Shown here: positions 42,469-52,101 of the stretch, one piece after another
Position numbering within the stretch: position 1 is the first letter of the stretch
Layout of the letters: each line of letters begins with the position of its first letter
Assembly (NCBI RefSeq): GCF_000443165.1
Contig: NZ_ATJV01000070.1
Location: forward strand, 1 to 64,000
DNA length: 64,000 nt
Direction of reading: 5' to 3'
Source of the DNA: Thauera terpenica 58Eu
GTDB lineage: Bacteria > Pseudomonadota > Gammaproteobacteria > Burkholderiales > Rhodocyclaceae
Notes under the pieces: generated by a model
Databases searched by the model: none
What the model was told of the DNA's origin: nothing
The model's input: only the letters and a program-made list of their open reading frames with translations
Made by a program: the position numbers and the translations under genes

Positions 42469-44498
42469 AGGGTAAGCGCTTGCGTGCTGCGCGAACGCCA
42501 GATGTGCCAACCAAGGACCAGCGCGGCGAGGCCGAAGCCGAGCTCGTCGGTGAGCGGCAGCGCCACCACCAGCAGCGCGGCGGCGCCAAAGGCGAGCACG
42601 CGCTCGAGCAGGTTCATGGGCGAACGCAGGTGGCCGACCACCGCCGTGCCCCACAGCGTCACCGCGAGCAGCGCCTTGAACACCACGTAGAGGGTCGCGT
42701 CCATGCCCTTGTCACCCTGCAGCATCAGCTCGGGTGCATACACCGCCATGTAGGGCACGACGAAGCCGGCGATCGCGATCTGCACCGCACGCACGCCGAT
42801 CTTCAGACCGGTCTCCTTGGCGATCGGTGCCGCGGCGAAAGCGGCGAGCGCCACCGGCGGGGTGAGGTCGGCCATGATGCCGAAATAGAACACGAACATG
42901 TGCGAGACGATCAGCGGCACGCCGAGTTCGAGCAGCGCGGGCGCGGCGATGGAGCTGGTGATGATGTAGTTCGGGATGGTCGGGATGCCCATGCCCAGCA
43001 CCAGGCAGGTGAGCATGGTCAGGAACAGGGACACGAACAGGCTGTCGTCGCCGATCTGGATGATGTAGCCGGCAAAGGCAGTGGCGCCGCCGGTCAGCGT
43101 CAGCGAACCGATGATCACGCCGACCAGCGCACACGCCACGCCCACCGGCATCGCATGCAGCGCACCCTCGACCAGCGCCTTCACCGCCAGGCGCAGCGTG
43201 CCGCGACCGTCGGCGCGCGGCGCCAGCAGCACCGCGAGCACGGCCACCACCGCCACCACCGCGACGATGCCGAAGCGGGCGAAGGCCGAGCATGCGAGGC
43301 CGAGCGCGATCCAGAACAGCAGGCGCAGCGAAGTGCCGTTGAGATGGCGCGCGAGCGTGCTACCGAACAGCAGCACCACGGTGAGCGCCAGCCCGACCAT
43401 GCCGGCGAACATCGGCGTGAAGCCGGCGAACAACAGGTACACCAGGCCGGCCAGCGGCAGCAGCAGGTACCAGCGCTCGCGGATCGCCACCCACGGGTCC
43501 GGGCATTCGTCCTTGGGCAGGCCCTTCAGCCCGGCGCGCCCGGCCTCGAGGTGCACCATCCAGAACACGGTGAAGAAATAGAGCATCGCCGGGATCGCCG
43601 CCGCCTTGGCGATCTCGACATAGGGCACGTTGATGGTCTCGGCCATGATGAAAGCCACCGCCCCCATCACCGGCGGCATGATCTGCCCACCCATCGAGCT
43701 GGTGGCCTCGACCGCACCTGCGAAGGCCGGGGTGTAGCCGAAGCGCTTCATGAGCGGGATGGTGAACTGGCCGGTGGTGACCACGTTGGCCACGCCCGAA
43801 CCGTTGATCGTGCCCATCAGGCCGGACGACACCACCGCCACCTTGGCCGGGCCGCCCTTGGTGTGGCCGACGGTGCCGAGCGCGAAGTTGGTGAACAGGT
43901 CGATCATGCCCGCCTGCTCGAGGAAGGCGCCGAACAGGATGAACAGGAAGATGTAGGACGAGGACACATAGGTCGGCGTCCCGTAGATACCTTCAGTGCC
44001 GAAGGCGAGCTGGCCCACCACCTGGTCCAGACCATAGCCACGGTGGGCGAGGCTGCCCGGCAGGTACTCGCCAAACAGCGCGTAGGCGAGAAAGCCCAGG
44101 CAGATCAGCGGCAGCGCCGGCCCCATGACGCGGCGCGCGGCCTCGAACACCAGCACCAGCGTGATCACGCCAACCGCCATGTCGGACTGCGTGAGCTCAC
44201 CGGCGCGTTCCACCAGATCGGCCTCATAGATCCAGTGGTAGCCCGACAGCAGCAAGGCGCCAAAGCCCACCGCCTTGGTCAGCAGGCTGGTACGCCCCTG
44301 CCCGCCCTGCAGGGGGTGGAGCAGGAAGGTCAGCAGCAGCAGGAAGCCGACGTGCAGCGCACGCACGACGGTGCTCGATATCGGGCTGAACGCCGAAGTG
44401 ACGAGCTGGAATACAGAGAACAGGATGGCGCTGTAGAAGACGACGCGCAGCATGCTCTTGCCGGCTTCAGCAGCAGGCGAGTGGAGGGACGAGCTCAT
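42465..44498 (-). CDS. TRAP transporter permease, fused 4TM/12TM
   Basis: 677 aa, about 16-17 membrane segments, combining the small and large TRAP subunits as in TAXI systems. Motifs include SSGLMGTINGSGVANVVTTG, VEATSSMGGQIMPPVMGAVA and LGMGIPTIPNYIITSS. The start at 44498 fits the family N-terminus; upstream residues in the longer frame look unrelated. It imports an organic anion delivered by the TAXI binding protein, driven by an ion gradient. Confidence 0.93.
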   Translation of the reverse strand: MSSSLHSPAAEAGKSMLRVVFYSAILFSVFQLVTSAFSPISSTVVRALHVGFLLLLTFLLHPLQGGQGRTSLLTKAVGFGALLLSGYHWIYEADLVERAGELTQSDMAVGVITLVLVFEAARRVMGPALPLICLGFLAYALFGEYLPGSLAHRGYGLDQVVGQLAFGTEGIYGTPTYVSSSYIFLFILFGAFLEQAGMIDLFTNFALGTVGHTKGGPAKVAVVSSGLMGTINGSGVANVVTTGQFTIPLMKRFGYTPAFAGAVEATSSMGGQIMPPVMGAVAFIMAETINVPYVEIAKAAAIPAMLYFFTVFWMVHLEAGRAGLKGLPKDECPDPWVAIRERWYLLLPLAGLVYLLFAGFTPMFAGMVGLALTVVLLFGSTLARHLNGTSLRLLFWIALGLACSAFARFGIVAVVAVVAVLAVLLAPRADGRGTLRLAVKALVEGALHAMPVGVACALVGVIIGSLTLTGGATAFAGYIIQIGDDSLFVSLFLTMLTCLVLGMGIPTIPNYIITSSIAAPALLELGVPLIVSHMFVFYFGIMADLTPPVALAAFAAAPIAKETGLKIGVRAVQIAIAGFVVPYMAVYAPELMLQGDKGMDATLYVVFKALLAVTLWGTAVVGHLRSPMNLLERVLAFGAAALLVVALPLTDELGFGLAALVLGWHIWRSRSTQALTL

Positions 44499-44572
44499 GG
44501 CGGTTCCAGAGAGGGAGACAAGGAAAACCGCCCGCCACGCTTCGTGCGTGTGCGGGCGAACCGGCACAGGGC

Positions 44573-45523
44573 TTACTTGATCAGGCCCTTCTCGCGGTAG
44601 AACCTCTCTGCGCCCGGATGAAGCGGGATCGGCAGGCCCTCGGTGGCGTGCTCGAGCTTGATCTCGCGGCCCGCAGAGTGCGAATTGCCCAGGCGCTCGA
44701 GGTTGTCGAAGATGCCCTTGGTCATCTGATAGGCCACCTCATCGCTCACCTTTTCGTGAGTCACCAGCAGATTGTTGATCGCCGCCGTCGGCACCTCGTC
44801 GCTCTGGCCCTCGTAGGTATTGGCCGGCAGGCCGACAGCACGGTAGGCCGGGTCACCGACCTTGGCGACCACATCGACCGGGATCGGCACGAAGTTCACC
44901 TTCACCGCTGCCGACAGGTCGCGCAGCGCCGCCACACCCAGGCCGGCCGACTGCAAGGTGACGTCGATCTGGCGGTTCTTCATGAGCTCGACCGACTCGC
45001 CGAAGGGCAGATACTCGACCTTGGAGAAGTCCTCATACGACAGGCCCGCGGCTTTGAGGATGGCACGCGCGTTGATCTCGGTCCCCGAGCGTGGCGCGCC
45101 CACCGAGATGCGCTTGCCCTTGAGATCGGCGAGCGACTTCACATTCGCGTCAGCGAGCGCGACGATCTGGATGTAGTTGGGATACACCGAGGCGATCACC
45201 CGCAATTTGTCGAGCGGCTTGGGGAAACCGGCATCGGCCTTGCCCTTCCAGGCGTCTGACACCGAATCGGCGAGCGAGAAGCCGATTTCGCCGCGACCGG
45301 CCTGGAGCAGATTGAGGTTCTCCGCCGAAGCCTTGGTGGCCTGCACCTGGACCTTGCTGTCGGGAATCATCTCGCCATAGAGCTGCGACAAGGTGACACC
45401 AAGCGGGTAATAGACCCCGCTCGTCCCGCCCGTCAGCACGTTGACGAAGGTGACGGCCGAAGCCGCGGTGGTGATCGCGACAAGCACGGTGCCGAGTGCA
45501 CATTTGCGGATCAAGGATTTCAT
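44573..45523 (-). CDS. TAXI-family TRAP solute-binding protein
   Basis: 316 aa with a signal peptide (LIRKCALGTVLVAITTAASA). The TAXI signature appears early: VLTGGTSGVYYPLGVTLSQLY, then TKASAENLNLLQAGRGEIGFS. ATG at 45523 with GGAGGAG. First gene of the operon, about 50 nt downstream of the predicted transcription start of the sigma-54 promoter. Ligands of this family include glutamate and other carboxylates. The ligand here is unknown. Confidence 0.92.
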   Translation of the reverse strand: MKSLIRKCALGTVLVAITTAASAVTFVNVLTGGTSGVYYPLGVTLSQLYGEMIPDSKVQVQATKASAENLNLLQAGRGEIGFSLADSVSDAWKGKADAGFPKPLDKLRVIASVYPNYIQIVALADANVKSLADLKGKRISVGAPRSGTEINARAILKAAGLSYEDFSKVEYLPFGESVELMKNRQIDVTLQSAGLGVAALRDLSAAVKVNFVPIPVDVVAKVGDPAYRAVGLPANTYEGQSDEVPTAAINNLLVTHEKVSDEVAYQMTKGIFDNLERLGNSHSAGREIKLEHATEGLPIPLHPGAERFYREKGLIK

Positions 45524-45852
45524 TGAGCGCTCCTCCATTTTATAAATCCTGATTATTTGTCCATTAACGGACCGCCAAGCTTTAGCAACTGCCGTGCCAG
45601 CTCCGCAGCGCTCGGGAGATCGACGTTTTCCCTGATATCTCAAGGCTTTCCGCCCATGACGCAATGATCCTGGACGACCGCTACGCGACATCCCGGACTG
45701 TGCGATCCGAGCCCTTCCGGGAATCCGCACGAACGCCGTAGTCACCGTGCAACGGCCGTGGATCGCCCCCTTCCCACGGGCAGCGGCGATCTGGTACAAC
45801 CGCTTCCCCACATTCCAGCCGGCGGTCGCGTCACCACGCGCTGGGCCGGCCC
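45524..45852. other. Divergent regulatory region (TAXI-TRAP / FAD oxidoreductase)
   Basis: 329 bp without a gene. It contains the sigma-54 promoter of the TAXI operon (45584-45599) and, about 110 bp further upstream of it, an imperfect inverted repeat GTGCGATCC...GGAATCCGCAC (45700-45730) that could be an enhancer site for the DctD-like activator. I could not pick a promoter for the plus-strand gene. Confidence 0.5.
45584..45599 (-). promoter_or_regulatory. Sigma-54 (-24/-12) promoter
   Basis: On the minus strand TGGCACGGCAGTTGCT: a full match to TGGCAC-N5-TTGCT. The ATG of the TAXI gene lies about 60 bases downstream of the -12 element. The DctD-type activator in the same operon supports it. 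Confidence 0.82.
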
Positions 45853-46971
45853 ATGACGATGGATACAGTCGACACCGTAGTGATAGGCGCCGGGGTGGTC
45901 GGCCTCGCCTGCGCCCACAGCCTCGCCCGCGCCGGCCGCGAGGTGATCGTGATCGAGCGTGAAACCGCCTTCGGCACCGTCATCAGCGCACGTAACAGCG
46001 AGGTGATCCACGCCGGGCTTTACTATCCGCCGGGCTCGCTGAAGACGCGTCTGTGCGTGGCGGGCCGCGATCTGCTGTACGCGTGGTGCGCAGCGCACGG
46101 GGTGAACCACGCGCGCTGCGGCAAGCTGGTGGTCGCGAGCACCGCGGCGCAGATGCCCGCGCTGCAGGCGATCGCCGAGCGCGCGCGCGCCAACGGCGTG
46201 GACGACCTGCGCTTGGTCGACGCGGCCGAGCTCGCCGCACTCGAGCCGGCGCTGGCCGCTCACGGCGCACTGCTGTCGCCCTCCACCGGCATCGTCGACA
46301 GCCACGGCCTCATGCTGTCCCTGCTCGGCGAGGCCGAGCGCCACGGCGCGATGCTCGCGCTCGGCAGTCCGGTGCTGGAGGGGCGCGCGGAGGCCGACGG
46401 CATCGTGCTGCGCATCGGCGGTGAGGTCGCCACCGAGTTGAAGGCGAAGCGGGTGGTCAATGCCGCGGGGCTGGATGCGCCCGCGCTCGGGCGCGCGATC
46501 GCCGCCCCCGCGGCCGTGCACGCGCCACAGGCGCACTTCGCGCGCGGGGTGTATTTCAGCTACGCCGGCAAGGCGCCATTCTCGCGCCTGATCTACCCGA
46601 TCCCGGAGCCGGGCGGGCTGGGCGTGCACCTGACCCTGGATCTGGGCGGGCAGGCGAAGTTCGGCCCCGACGTGGAGTGGATCGCCGCACCGGACTACAG
46701 CGTGGATCCCGCGCGGGCGGAGCGCTTCGCCAGCGCGATCCGGCGCTGGTGGCCGGACCTGGACGCGCAGCGCCTGCAGCCGGGCTACGCCGGCGTGCGC
46801 CCGAAGATCGTCGGCCCCGGCGCGCCTGACGCCGACTTCCGCATCGACGGCCCGGCGACGCACGGCACGCCGGGGCTGGTGCATCTATACGGCATCGAAT
46901 CGCCCGGCCTCACCGCGGCGCTGGCGATCGGAGAGCACGTCGCGGCGACGCTCGCCGCCGGGGGGCGCTGA
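45853..46971 (+). CDS. FAD-dependent oxidoreductase, LhgO/DAO family
   Basis: 372 aa. The N-terminal dinucleotide fold is [43 protein letters not shown] is the signature of L-2-hydroxyglutarate dehydrogenase-like enzymes, and the C-terminal [16 protein letters not shown] closes the FAD site. It would oxidise L-2-hydroxyglutarate or a similar hydroxy acid. Monocistronic, convergent with gabT-like, with a strong hairpin between them. A second Met six bases downstream is an alternative start. Confidence 0.85.
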   Translation: MTMDTVDTVVIGAGVVGLACAHSLARAGREVIVIERETAFGTVISARNSEVIHAGLYYPPGSLKTRLCVAGRDLLYAWCAAHGVNHARCGKLVVASTAAQMPALQAIAERARANGVDDLRLVDAAELAALEPALAAHGALLSPSTGIVDSHGLMLSLLGEAERHGAMLALGSPVLEGRAEADGIVLRIGGEVATELKAKRVVNAAGLDAPALGRAIAAPAAVHAPQAHFARGVYFSYAGKAPFSRLIYPIPEPGGLGVHLTLDLGGQAKFGPDVEWIAAPDYSVDPARAERFASAIRRWWPDLDAQRLQPGYAGVRPKIVGPGAPDADFRIDGPATHGTPGLVHLYGIESPGLTAALAIGEHVAATLAAGGR

Positions 46972-46990
46972 ATCCGCAGCGCCCCCCGGC
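46957..46990. terminator. Bidirectional hairpin terminator
   Basis: GCCGGGGGGCGCTG-AATCCG-CAGCGCCCCCCGGC, a perfect 14-bp stem overlapping the end of the FAD oxidoreductase and facing the aminotransferase gene. No T-run. Confidence 0.6.
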
Positions 46991-47009
46991 GCGCGCACTG
47001 CGGCCCCGC

Positions 47010-48311
47010 TCAGGCCGCGGCGTCCATCGCCGCGGCGAGGAGGTCGAGGCCTTCGTCGAGCACAGCCTGCTCGATAGTCAGCGGCACCATGAGGCGCAGC
47101 ACGTTGCCGTAGCTGCCGCAGGACAGCAGCAACAGGCCGCGCTGCAGGGCGGCGGCGATCACCGCCTTGGCGATCTCCGGGGCCGGACGCGCAGGGTCGC
47201 CGTCATGGAAGAACTCGACTGCCACCATCGCGCCCAGGCCGCGCACGTCACCGATGCACTTGTGGCTCGTGGCCATTTCGCGCAGGCGGCGCTGCATGTG
47301 CTCGCCGATCGCGAGCGCGCGCTCGCAGAGCTTCTCTTCTTCCACGACATCGAGCACGGCGAGTGCGGCGGCGCAGGCCATCGGCGCGCCGGCGTAGGTG
47401 CTGCCCAGGCCGCCGGGGGCGAGCGCGTCCATCACCTCTGCGCGACCGACCACCGCCGCGACCGGGAAGCCGCCACCCAGGCCCTTGGCGAGCGTGATCA
47501 GATCAGGAGCGACACCCGCATGCTCGACCGCGAACATCTTGCCGCAGCGCCCGATGCCGGTCTGGATCTCGTCGGCGATCAGCAGGATGCCGTACTTGTC
47601 GGCGAGCGCGCGCAGGCGCTGCAGGAACTCGGCCGGAGCGGGGTAGTAGCCGCCCTCGCCCTGCACCGGCTCGACGATGAAGGCGGCGACGCGGCGCGCC
47701 TCGATGTCGTTCTTGAACAGCAGCTCGACGCCGTGGATCGCATCATCCACGCTGATGTCGTGCAGCGCGCAGGGATAGGGGGCGTGGTAGATCTCACCCG
47801 GGAAGGGGCCGACGCCGAGCTTGTAGGGATCGACCTTGCCGGTGAGGCCGAGCGCGAGCAGCGTGCGGCCGTGGAAGGCGCCGTTGAAGGCGATCACGCC
47901 CGGGCGGCCGGTGAAGGCGCGCGCGATCTTGACCGCGTTCTCGACCGCCTCCGCGCCGGTGCTCACCAGCATGGTCTTCTTCGGTGCCTCGCCCGGGGCG
48001 AGCGCGTTGAGGCGCTCGGCCAGGCGCAGGTAACCGTCGTAGGCCACGACCTGGAAGCAGGTGTGGCTGAAGTGGGTGAGCTGGGCCTGCGCCGCGGCGA
48101 TCACGCGCGGGTGGCAGTGGCCGGTGTTGACCACCGCGATGCCGGCAACGAAGTCGATGAAGCGGCGGCCTTCGACGTCCCAGACTTCGGCGTTGAGCGC
48201 CTTGGTGGCGAACAGCGGGTGGGCCTGACCGACGCCGCGCGGCAACGCGGCGGCACGGCGGGCCATGAAATCGGCGTTGTGCAGGCCGGGGGGCAGGGTG
48301 TTGGCGTTCAT
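47010..48311 (-). CDS. gabT: 4-aminobutyrate / 5-aminovalerate aminotransferase
   Basis: 433-aa class III PLP aminotransferase. The PLP lysine is Lys276 in ITLAKGLGGGFPV. Other motifs are NTGHCHPRVIAA, STGAEAVENAVKIAR and FIVEPVQGEGGYYPAP. Family members convert GABA to succinate semialdehyde or 5-aminovalerate to glutarate semialdehyde (DavT). The neighbouring glutarate-CoA genes favour the C5 substrate. Last gene of the operon, 37 bp after the semialdehyde dehydrogenase. Confidence 0.9.
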   Translation of the reverse strand: MNANTLPPGLHNADFMARRAAALPRGVGQAHPLFATKALNAEVWDVEGRRFIDFVAGIAVVNTGHCHPRVIAAAQAQLTHFSHTCFQVVAYDGYLRLAERLNALAPGEAPKKTMLVSTGAEAVENAVKIARAFTGRPGVIAFNGAFHGRTLLALGLTGKVDPYKLGVGPFPGEIYHAPYPCALHDISVDDAIHGVELLFKNDIEARRVAAFIVEPVQGEGGYYPAPAEFLQRLRALADKYGILLIADEIQTGIGRCGKMFAVEHAGVAPDLITLAKGLGGGFPVAAVVGRAEVMDALAPGGLGSTYAGAPMACAAALAVLDVVEEEKLCERALAIGEHMQRRLREMATSHKCIGDVRGLGAMVAVEFFHDGDPARPAPEIAKAVIAAALQRGLLLLSCGSYGNVLRLMVPLTIEQAVLDEGLDLLAAAMDAAA

Positions 48312-48348
48312 GGGTGTCTCCTGTCGATGCGGTTGGGGGGGCGGGGGC

Positions 48349-49809
48349 TCACTGCACGCCGCCCATGCACAGATACTTGACCTCGAGGTAGTCCTCGATG
48401 CCGTACTTGGAACCTTCGCGGCCGAGGCCGGAGGACTTCATGCCGCCGAAGGGCGCGACCTCGGTCGAGATGATTCCGGTGTTGATGCCGACAATGCCGT
48501 ACTCGAGCGCCTCGCCGACGCGCCACACACGGTTCATCGAGCTGGCGAAGAAGTAGGCGGCCAGCCCGAACTCGGTGTCGTTGGCCATGCGGATCGCCTC
48601 AGCCTCGTCCTTGAAGCGGAACAGCGGCGCCACCGGACCGAAGGTCTCCTCGCGCGCCACCTTCATCGCCGGGGTCACGTCGACCAGGATCGTGGGCTCG
48701 AAGAAGCTGCCGCCGAGCGCGTGGCGCTTGCCGCCGGCGAGCACGCGCGCGCCCTTCTCCACCGCGTCGGCGATGTGCTCCTCGACCTTGGCCACCGCGT
48801 TCATGTCGATCAGCGGGCCCTGGGTGCTGCCTTCGGCCAGGCCGTTGCCCACCTTCAGGCCCGCCACCGCGGTGGCGAGCTTGGCGGCGAAGGCGTCGTA
48901 CACGCCGTCCTGCACCAGCAGGCGGTTGGCGCACACGCAGGTCTGCCCGGTGTTGCGGTACTTGGAGGCGAGCGCGCCCTCGACCGCGGCATCGAGGTCG
49001 GCGTCGTCGAAGACGATGAAGGGGGCGTTGCCGCCGAGCTCGAGCGAGAGCTTCTTGATGCTGGGCGCGCACTGCCCCATCAGCTTGACGCCGATCTCGG
49101 TGGAGCCGGTGAAGGTGAGCTTGCGCACCATCGGGTTGGCGGTGAGCTCGCCGCCGATCTCGGCCGCGCCGCCGGTGAGCACGCTGAACACACCCTTCGG
49201 CACCCCGGCGCGCTCGGCGAGCACCGCCAGCGCGAGCGCCGAGTACGGCGTCTGCGTGGCGGGCTTGAGCACCATCGTGCACCCGGCCGCGAGCGCCGGG
49301 CCGGCCTTGCGCGTGATCATCGCCGCCGGGAAGTTCCACGGCGTGATCGCCGCGCACACGCCGATCGGCTCCTTGGTGACGACGATGCGCTTGTCGGGCT
49401 GGTGGCCGGGGATCACATCACCATAGATGCGCTTGCCTTCCTCGGCGAACCACTCGATGAAGGAAGCGGCGTAGAGCACCTCGCCGCGCGCCTCGGCGAG
49501 CGGCTTGCCCTGCTCGCTGGTCATCAGCACGGCGAGGTCCTCCTGGTTGGCGAGGATGAGCTCGAACCAGCGCCGCAGGATCTTCGCGCGCGCGCCGGCG
49601 GTGAGCGCGCGCCACGCCGGCCAGGCCGCGTTGGCGGCCTCGATGGCGCGCCGGGTCTCGGCCGCACCCATGCGCGGGATGGTGCCGAGCACCTCGCCGT
49701 TGGCCGGGTTGCGGATGCTCACGGTGGCGCCGTTGTCGGCGTCGATCCACTGCCCGTCGACGTAGCAGCGGGTGCGGAAGAGGTCGGGATCTTTCAGGTT
49801 CAGGCTCAT
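48349..49809 (-). CDS. gabD: Succinate / glutarate semialdehyde dehydrogenase
   Basis: 486-aa aldehyde dehydrogenase with the nucleophile Cys291 (NTGQTCVCANRLL), LELGGNAPFIVFDDADLD, and the C-terminal FGGMKSSGLGREGSKYGIEDYLEVKYL characteristic of GabD. It oxidises the semialdehyde made by the aminotransferase to succinate or glutarate. Start ATG at 49809 giving MSLNLKDPDLFR. Confidence 0.92.
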   Translation of the reverse strand: MSLNLKDPDLFRTRCYVDGQWIDADNGATVSIRNPANGEVLGTIPRMGAAETRRAIEAANAAWPAWRALTAGARAKILRRWFELILANQEDLAVLMTSEQGKPLAEARGEVLYAASFIEWFAEEGKRIYGDVIPGHQPDKRIVVTKEPIGVCAAITPWNFPAAMITRKAGPALAAGCTMVLKPATQTPYSALALAVLAERAGVPKGVFSVLTGGAAEIGGELTANPMVRKLTFTGSTEIGVKLMGQCAPSIKKLSLELGGNAPFIVFDDADLDAAVEGALASKYRNTGQTCVCANRLLVQDGVYDAFAAKLATAVAGLKVGNGLAEGSTQGPLIDMNAVAKVEEHIADAVEKGARVLAGGKRHALGGSFFEPTILVDVTPAMKVAREETFGPVAPLFRFKDEAEAIRMANDTEFGLAAYFFASSMNRVWRVGEALEYGIVGINTGIISTEVAPFGGMKSSGLGREGSKYGIEDYLEVKYLCMGGVQ

Positions 49810-49885
49810 GGTCGGGTTCCGTAGGGTGTTCGGGGGAAAGCTTCGGTGTCTTCGTGGCAATGCCGGGGTGGTGTGATCGCGTCGC

Positions 49886-50710
49886 TCAGCTGCGCGCGCC
49901 GCGCATGCGCTCGGCGCGCCGGCGCAGCCATTCGAGGGTCATCAGCATCAGCGTCGACAGCACGATGAGGATGGTGGCGACTGCGGCGATGGTCGGGCTG
50001 ATGTTCTCGCGGATGCCAGCGAACATCTGCCGCGGCAGCGTGGCCTGCTCGGGGCTGGCGAGGAAGAGCGTGACCACGACCTCGTCGAAGGAGGTGGCGA
50101 AGGCGAACAGGCCGCCCGAGATGATCCCGGGCGCAACCATCGGCAGGGTGACACGAAAGAAGGTGGTGAGCGGGTTGGCGCCGAGGCTGGAGGCCGCGCG
50201 CACCAGGTTGAAGTCGAAGCCCTGCAGGGTCGCGGTGACCGTGGTGACGACGAAGGGCACGCCGAGGATGGCGTGCGCCAGCACCAGGCCGGTGTAGCTG
50301 CCGGTGAGGCCGAGCGGGGCGAAGAAGATGTACATCGCCACGCCGATCACCACCACTGGGACCACCATCGGCGAGATCAGCACCGCGGTGAGCAGGGCCT
50401 TGCCGGGAAACTCGGCACGCACCAGGCCGATCGAGGCCAGGGTGCCGAGCACCATCGCCAGCAGGGTGGCGAGGGGCGACACGATCAGGCTGTTCATCAG
50501 CGCCTGCCGCCAGGCCGGTGAGGTGGCGAACTCCTCGTACCAGCGCAGCGAGAAGCCCGACATCGGGTACATCAGGAAGCTGTCGGCATTGAAGGACAGC
50601 GGCACGATGACCAGGATGGGCAGGAACAGGAAGGCCAGGATCAGCCCGACCAGCCCGCGCATGCCGTAATACCATGCCCGTTCCACGGGCGAAGCGTAGG
50701 GTTGCAGCAT
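49886..50710 (-). CDS. ABC transporter permease, PotC/YdcV-like
   Basis: 274 aa, six predicted membrane helices, with the EAA loop region VRAASSLGANPLTTFFRVTLPMVAPG facing the ATPase. Inner-membrane subunit of a polyamine/opine-type importer. ATG at 50710, 11 bp after its partner permease. Confidence 0.9.
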   Translation of the reverse strand: MLQPYASPVERAWYYGMRGLVGLILAFLFLPILVIVPLSFNADSFLMYPMSGFSLRWYEEFATSPAWRQALMNSLIVSPLATLLAMVLGTLASIGLVRAEFPGKALLTAVLISPMVVPVVVIGVAMYIFFAPLGLTGSYTGLVLAHAILGVPFVVTTVTATLQGFDFNLVRAASSLGANPLTTFFRVTLPMVAPGIISGGLFAFATSFDEVVVTLFLASPEQATLPRQMFAGIRENISPTIAAVATILIVLSTLMLMTLEWLRRRAERMRGARS

Positions 50711-50721
50711 CGTCGTCGTCC

Positions 50722-51996
50722 TCAGCGTGCCTTCATGTACTTGACCCGGGTCGGCCCGAGGTAGCGGGCATAGACCATGTACAGCAGCAGGGTCGCCGCC
50801 AGCAGCACCGCTGAGAGCGCGGCCGCCATGCCCCAGTTGATCGTCTGGTTGGTGTAGAAGGCGATGAAGTAGCTCAGCATCTGCTCCTTCGGACCGCCGA
50901 GCAGCGCGGGCGTGATGTAGTAGCCCATGCACATGATGAACACCAGCAGGCCACCGGCGCCGATGCCGGGCAGCGTCTGCGGGAAGTAGATCTTCCAGAA
51001 GCTGCGAAAGGGCGGGCAGCCGAGCGAGAGCGCGGCACGCATGTATACCGGCGAGATGCCCTTCATCACCGAGTATAGGGGCAGCACCATGAAGGGCAGC
51101 AGGATGTGGTCCATCGCCACATACACGCCGAAGCGGTTGAAGAGGAGCTGGAGCGGGCTGTCGGTGAGGCCGAGCCACATCAACAGGCGGTTCACCAGGC
51201 CCTCGTTCTGCAGCAGCACGATCCACGCCGCCACGCGTACCAGCACCGAGGTCCAGAACGGCAGCAGGACGAAGATCATCAGCATGTTGCTGTGGCGGGT
51301 GGACAGGCTGGCCATGAGGTAGGCCACCGGGAAGCCGAGCACCAGGCAGCACACGGTGACGATCAGGCTCATCCAGAAAGTGCGCAGCAGCACGTCCACA
51401 TAGATGCGCTCCTCCTCGGGGGCGACGACGATGTTGCCGTCGGCGTCGATCATGCGGTCGATCGAGGCGAGCAGGTAGAAGGGTGTCAGCGCGCCGCCGG
51501 CGCGGTGGATCGCCTGCCAGGTGGCGAGCTCGCCCCACTGCGCATCGATCGCCACCAGCGCCTCGCGCGCCGGCACGGCGGCATCGAGCGGCAGCTTGCG
51601 CGCGGTCTTCATGACCAGGCTGCGGTAGCCCGCGTTCTCGCGGTTCAGGCGCTTGGCGATCGCGGCGATCGCCGGCGAGCCCTTGGCCGCAGTGAGCTCG
51701 TCGGCGAGTGCACGGTAGGCGGTCTCGGCCGGCGGCGCGCTGCCGTTCCAGTCTTCGAGCACGGCGAGCGTGCGCGGCAGGTTGTCGTGGATCTCGGGGT
51801 TATCGACGCCGATCGTCAGCAGCGAGCCGATCGGCCAGATGAAGGCTACCAGCACCACCAGTGCGAGCGGCAGGATGAGGGCGCCGAAGAGCAGGTTGCG
51901 GCGACGCTCGGCGCGGCGCAGGCGCTTCTTCAGCGGCGTGCCGTCGCCCGCGGCGGGCAAGGGTAAGGCAGCGGAGGTGTCGACGGCAGTACTCAT
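50722..51996 (-). CDS. ABC transporter permease, PotB/YdcU-like
   Basis: 424 aa, longer than usual. A helix near 35-57 is followed by a periplasmic insert of about 150 residues before the conserved core (SLIVTVCCLVLGFPVAYLMA onward) with EAA-like ALSLGCPPFRSFWKIYFPQT. The ATG at 51996 is preferred; a GTG at 52008 is also in frame. Operon partner of the permease downstream. Confidence 0.85.
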   Translation of the reverse strand: MSTAVDTSAALPLPAAGDGTPLKKRLRRAERRRNLLFGALILPLALVVLVAFIWPIGSLLTIGVDNPEIHDNLPRTLAVLEDWNGSAPPAETAYRALADELTAAKGSPAIAAIAKRLNRENAGYRSLVMKTARKLPLDAAVPAREALVAIDAQWGELATWQAIHRAGGALTPFYLLASIDRMIDADGNIVVAPEEERIYVDVLLRTFWMSLIVTVCCLVLGFPVAYLMASLSTRHSNMLMIFVLLPFWTSVLVRVAAWIVLLQNEGLVNRLLMWLGLTDSPLQLLFNRFGVYVAMDHILLPFMVLPLYSVMKGISPVYMRAALSLGCPPFRSFWKIYFPQTLPGIGAGGLLVFIMCMGYYITPALLGGPKEQMLSYFIAFYTNQTINWGMAAALSAVLLAATLLLYMVYARYLGPTRVKYMKAR

Positions 51997-52101
51997 GGAC
52001 TGGTCCACTCGGTCAGATAGGGACGGTGGCCGCGCGCCGCGGACCGGACGCCCGTGGCGGCGCAGGCATGCCCGCGCACGGGCATGCGACGAAGGCAGCG
52101 C

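Noticed and set aside
42480-44600. 706-codon plus-strand open frame opposite the TRAP permease
   Set aside because: Composition rich in His, Arg and Gln with no recognisable domain; mirror of a clear membrane protein gene.
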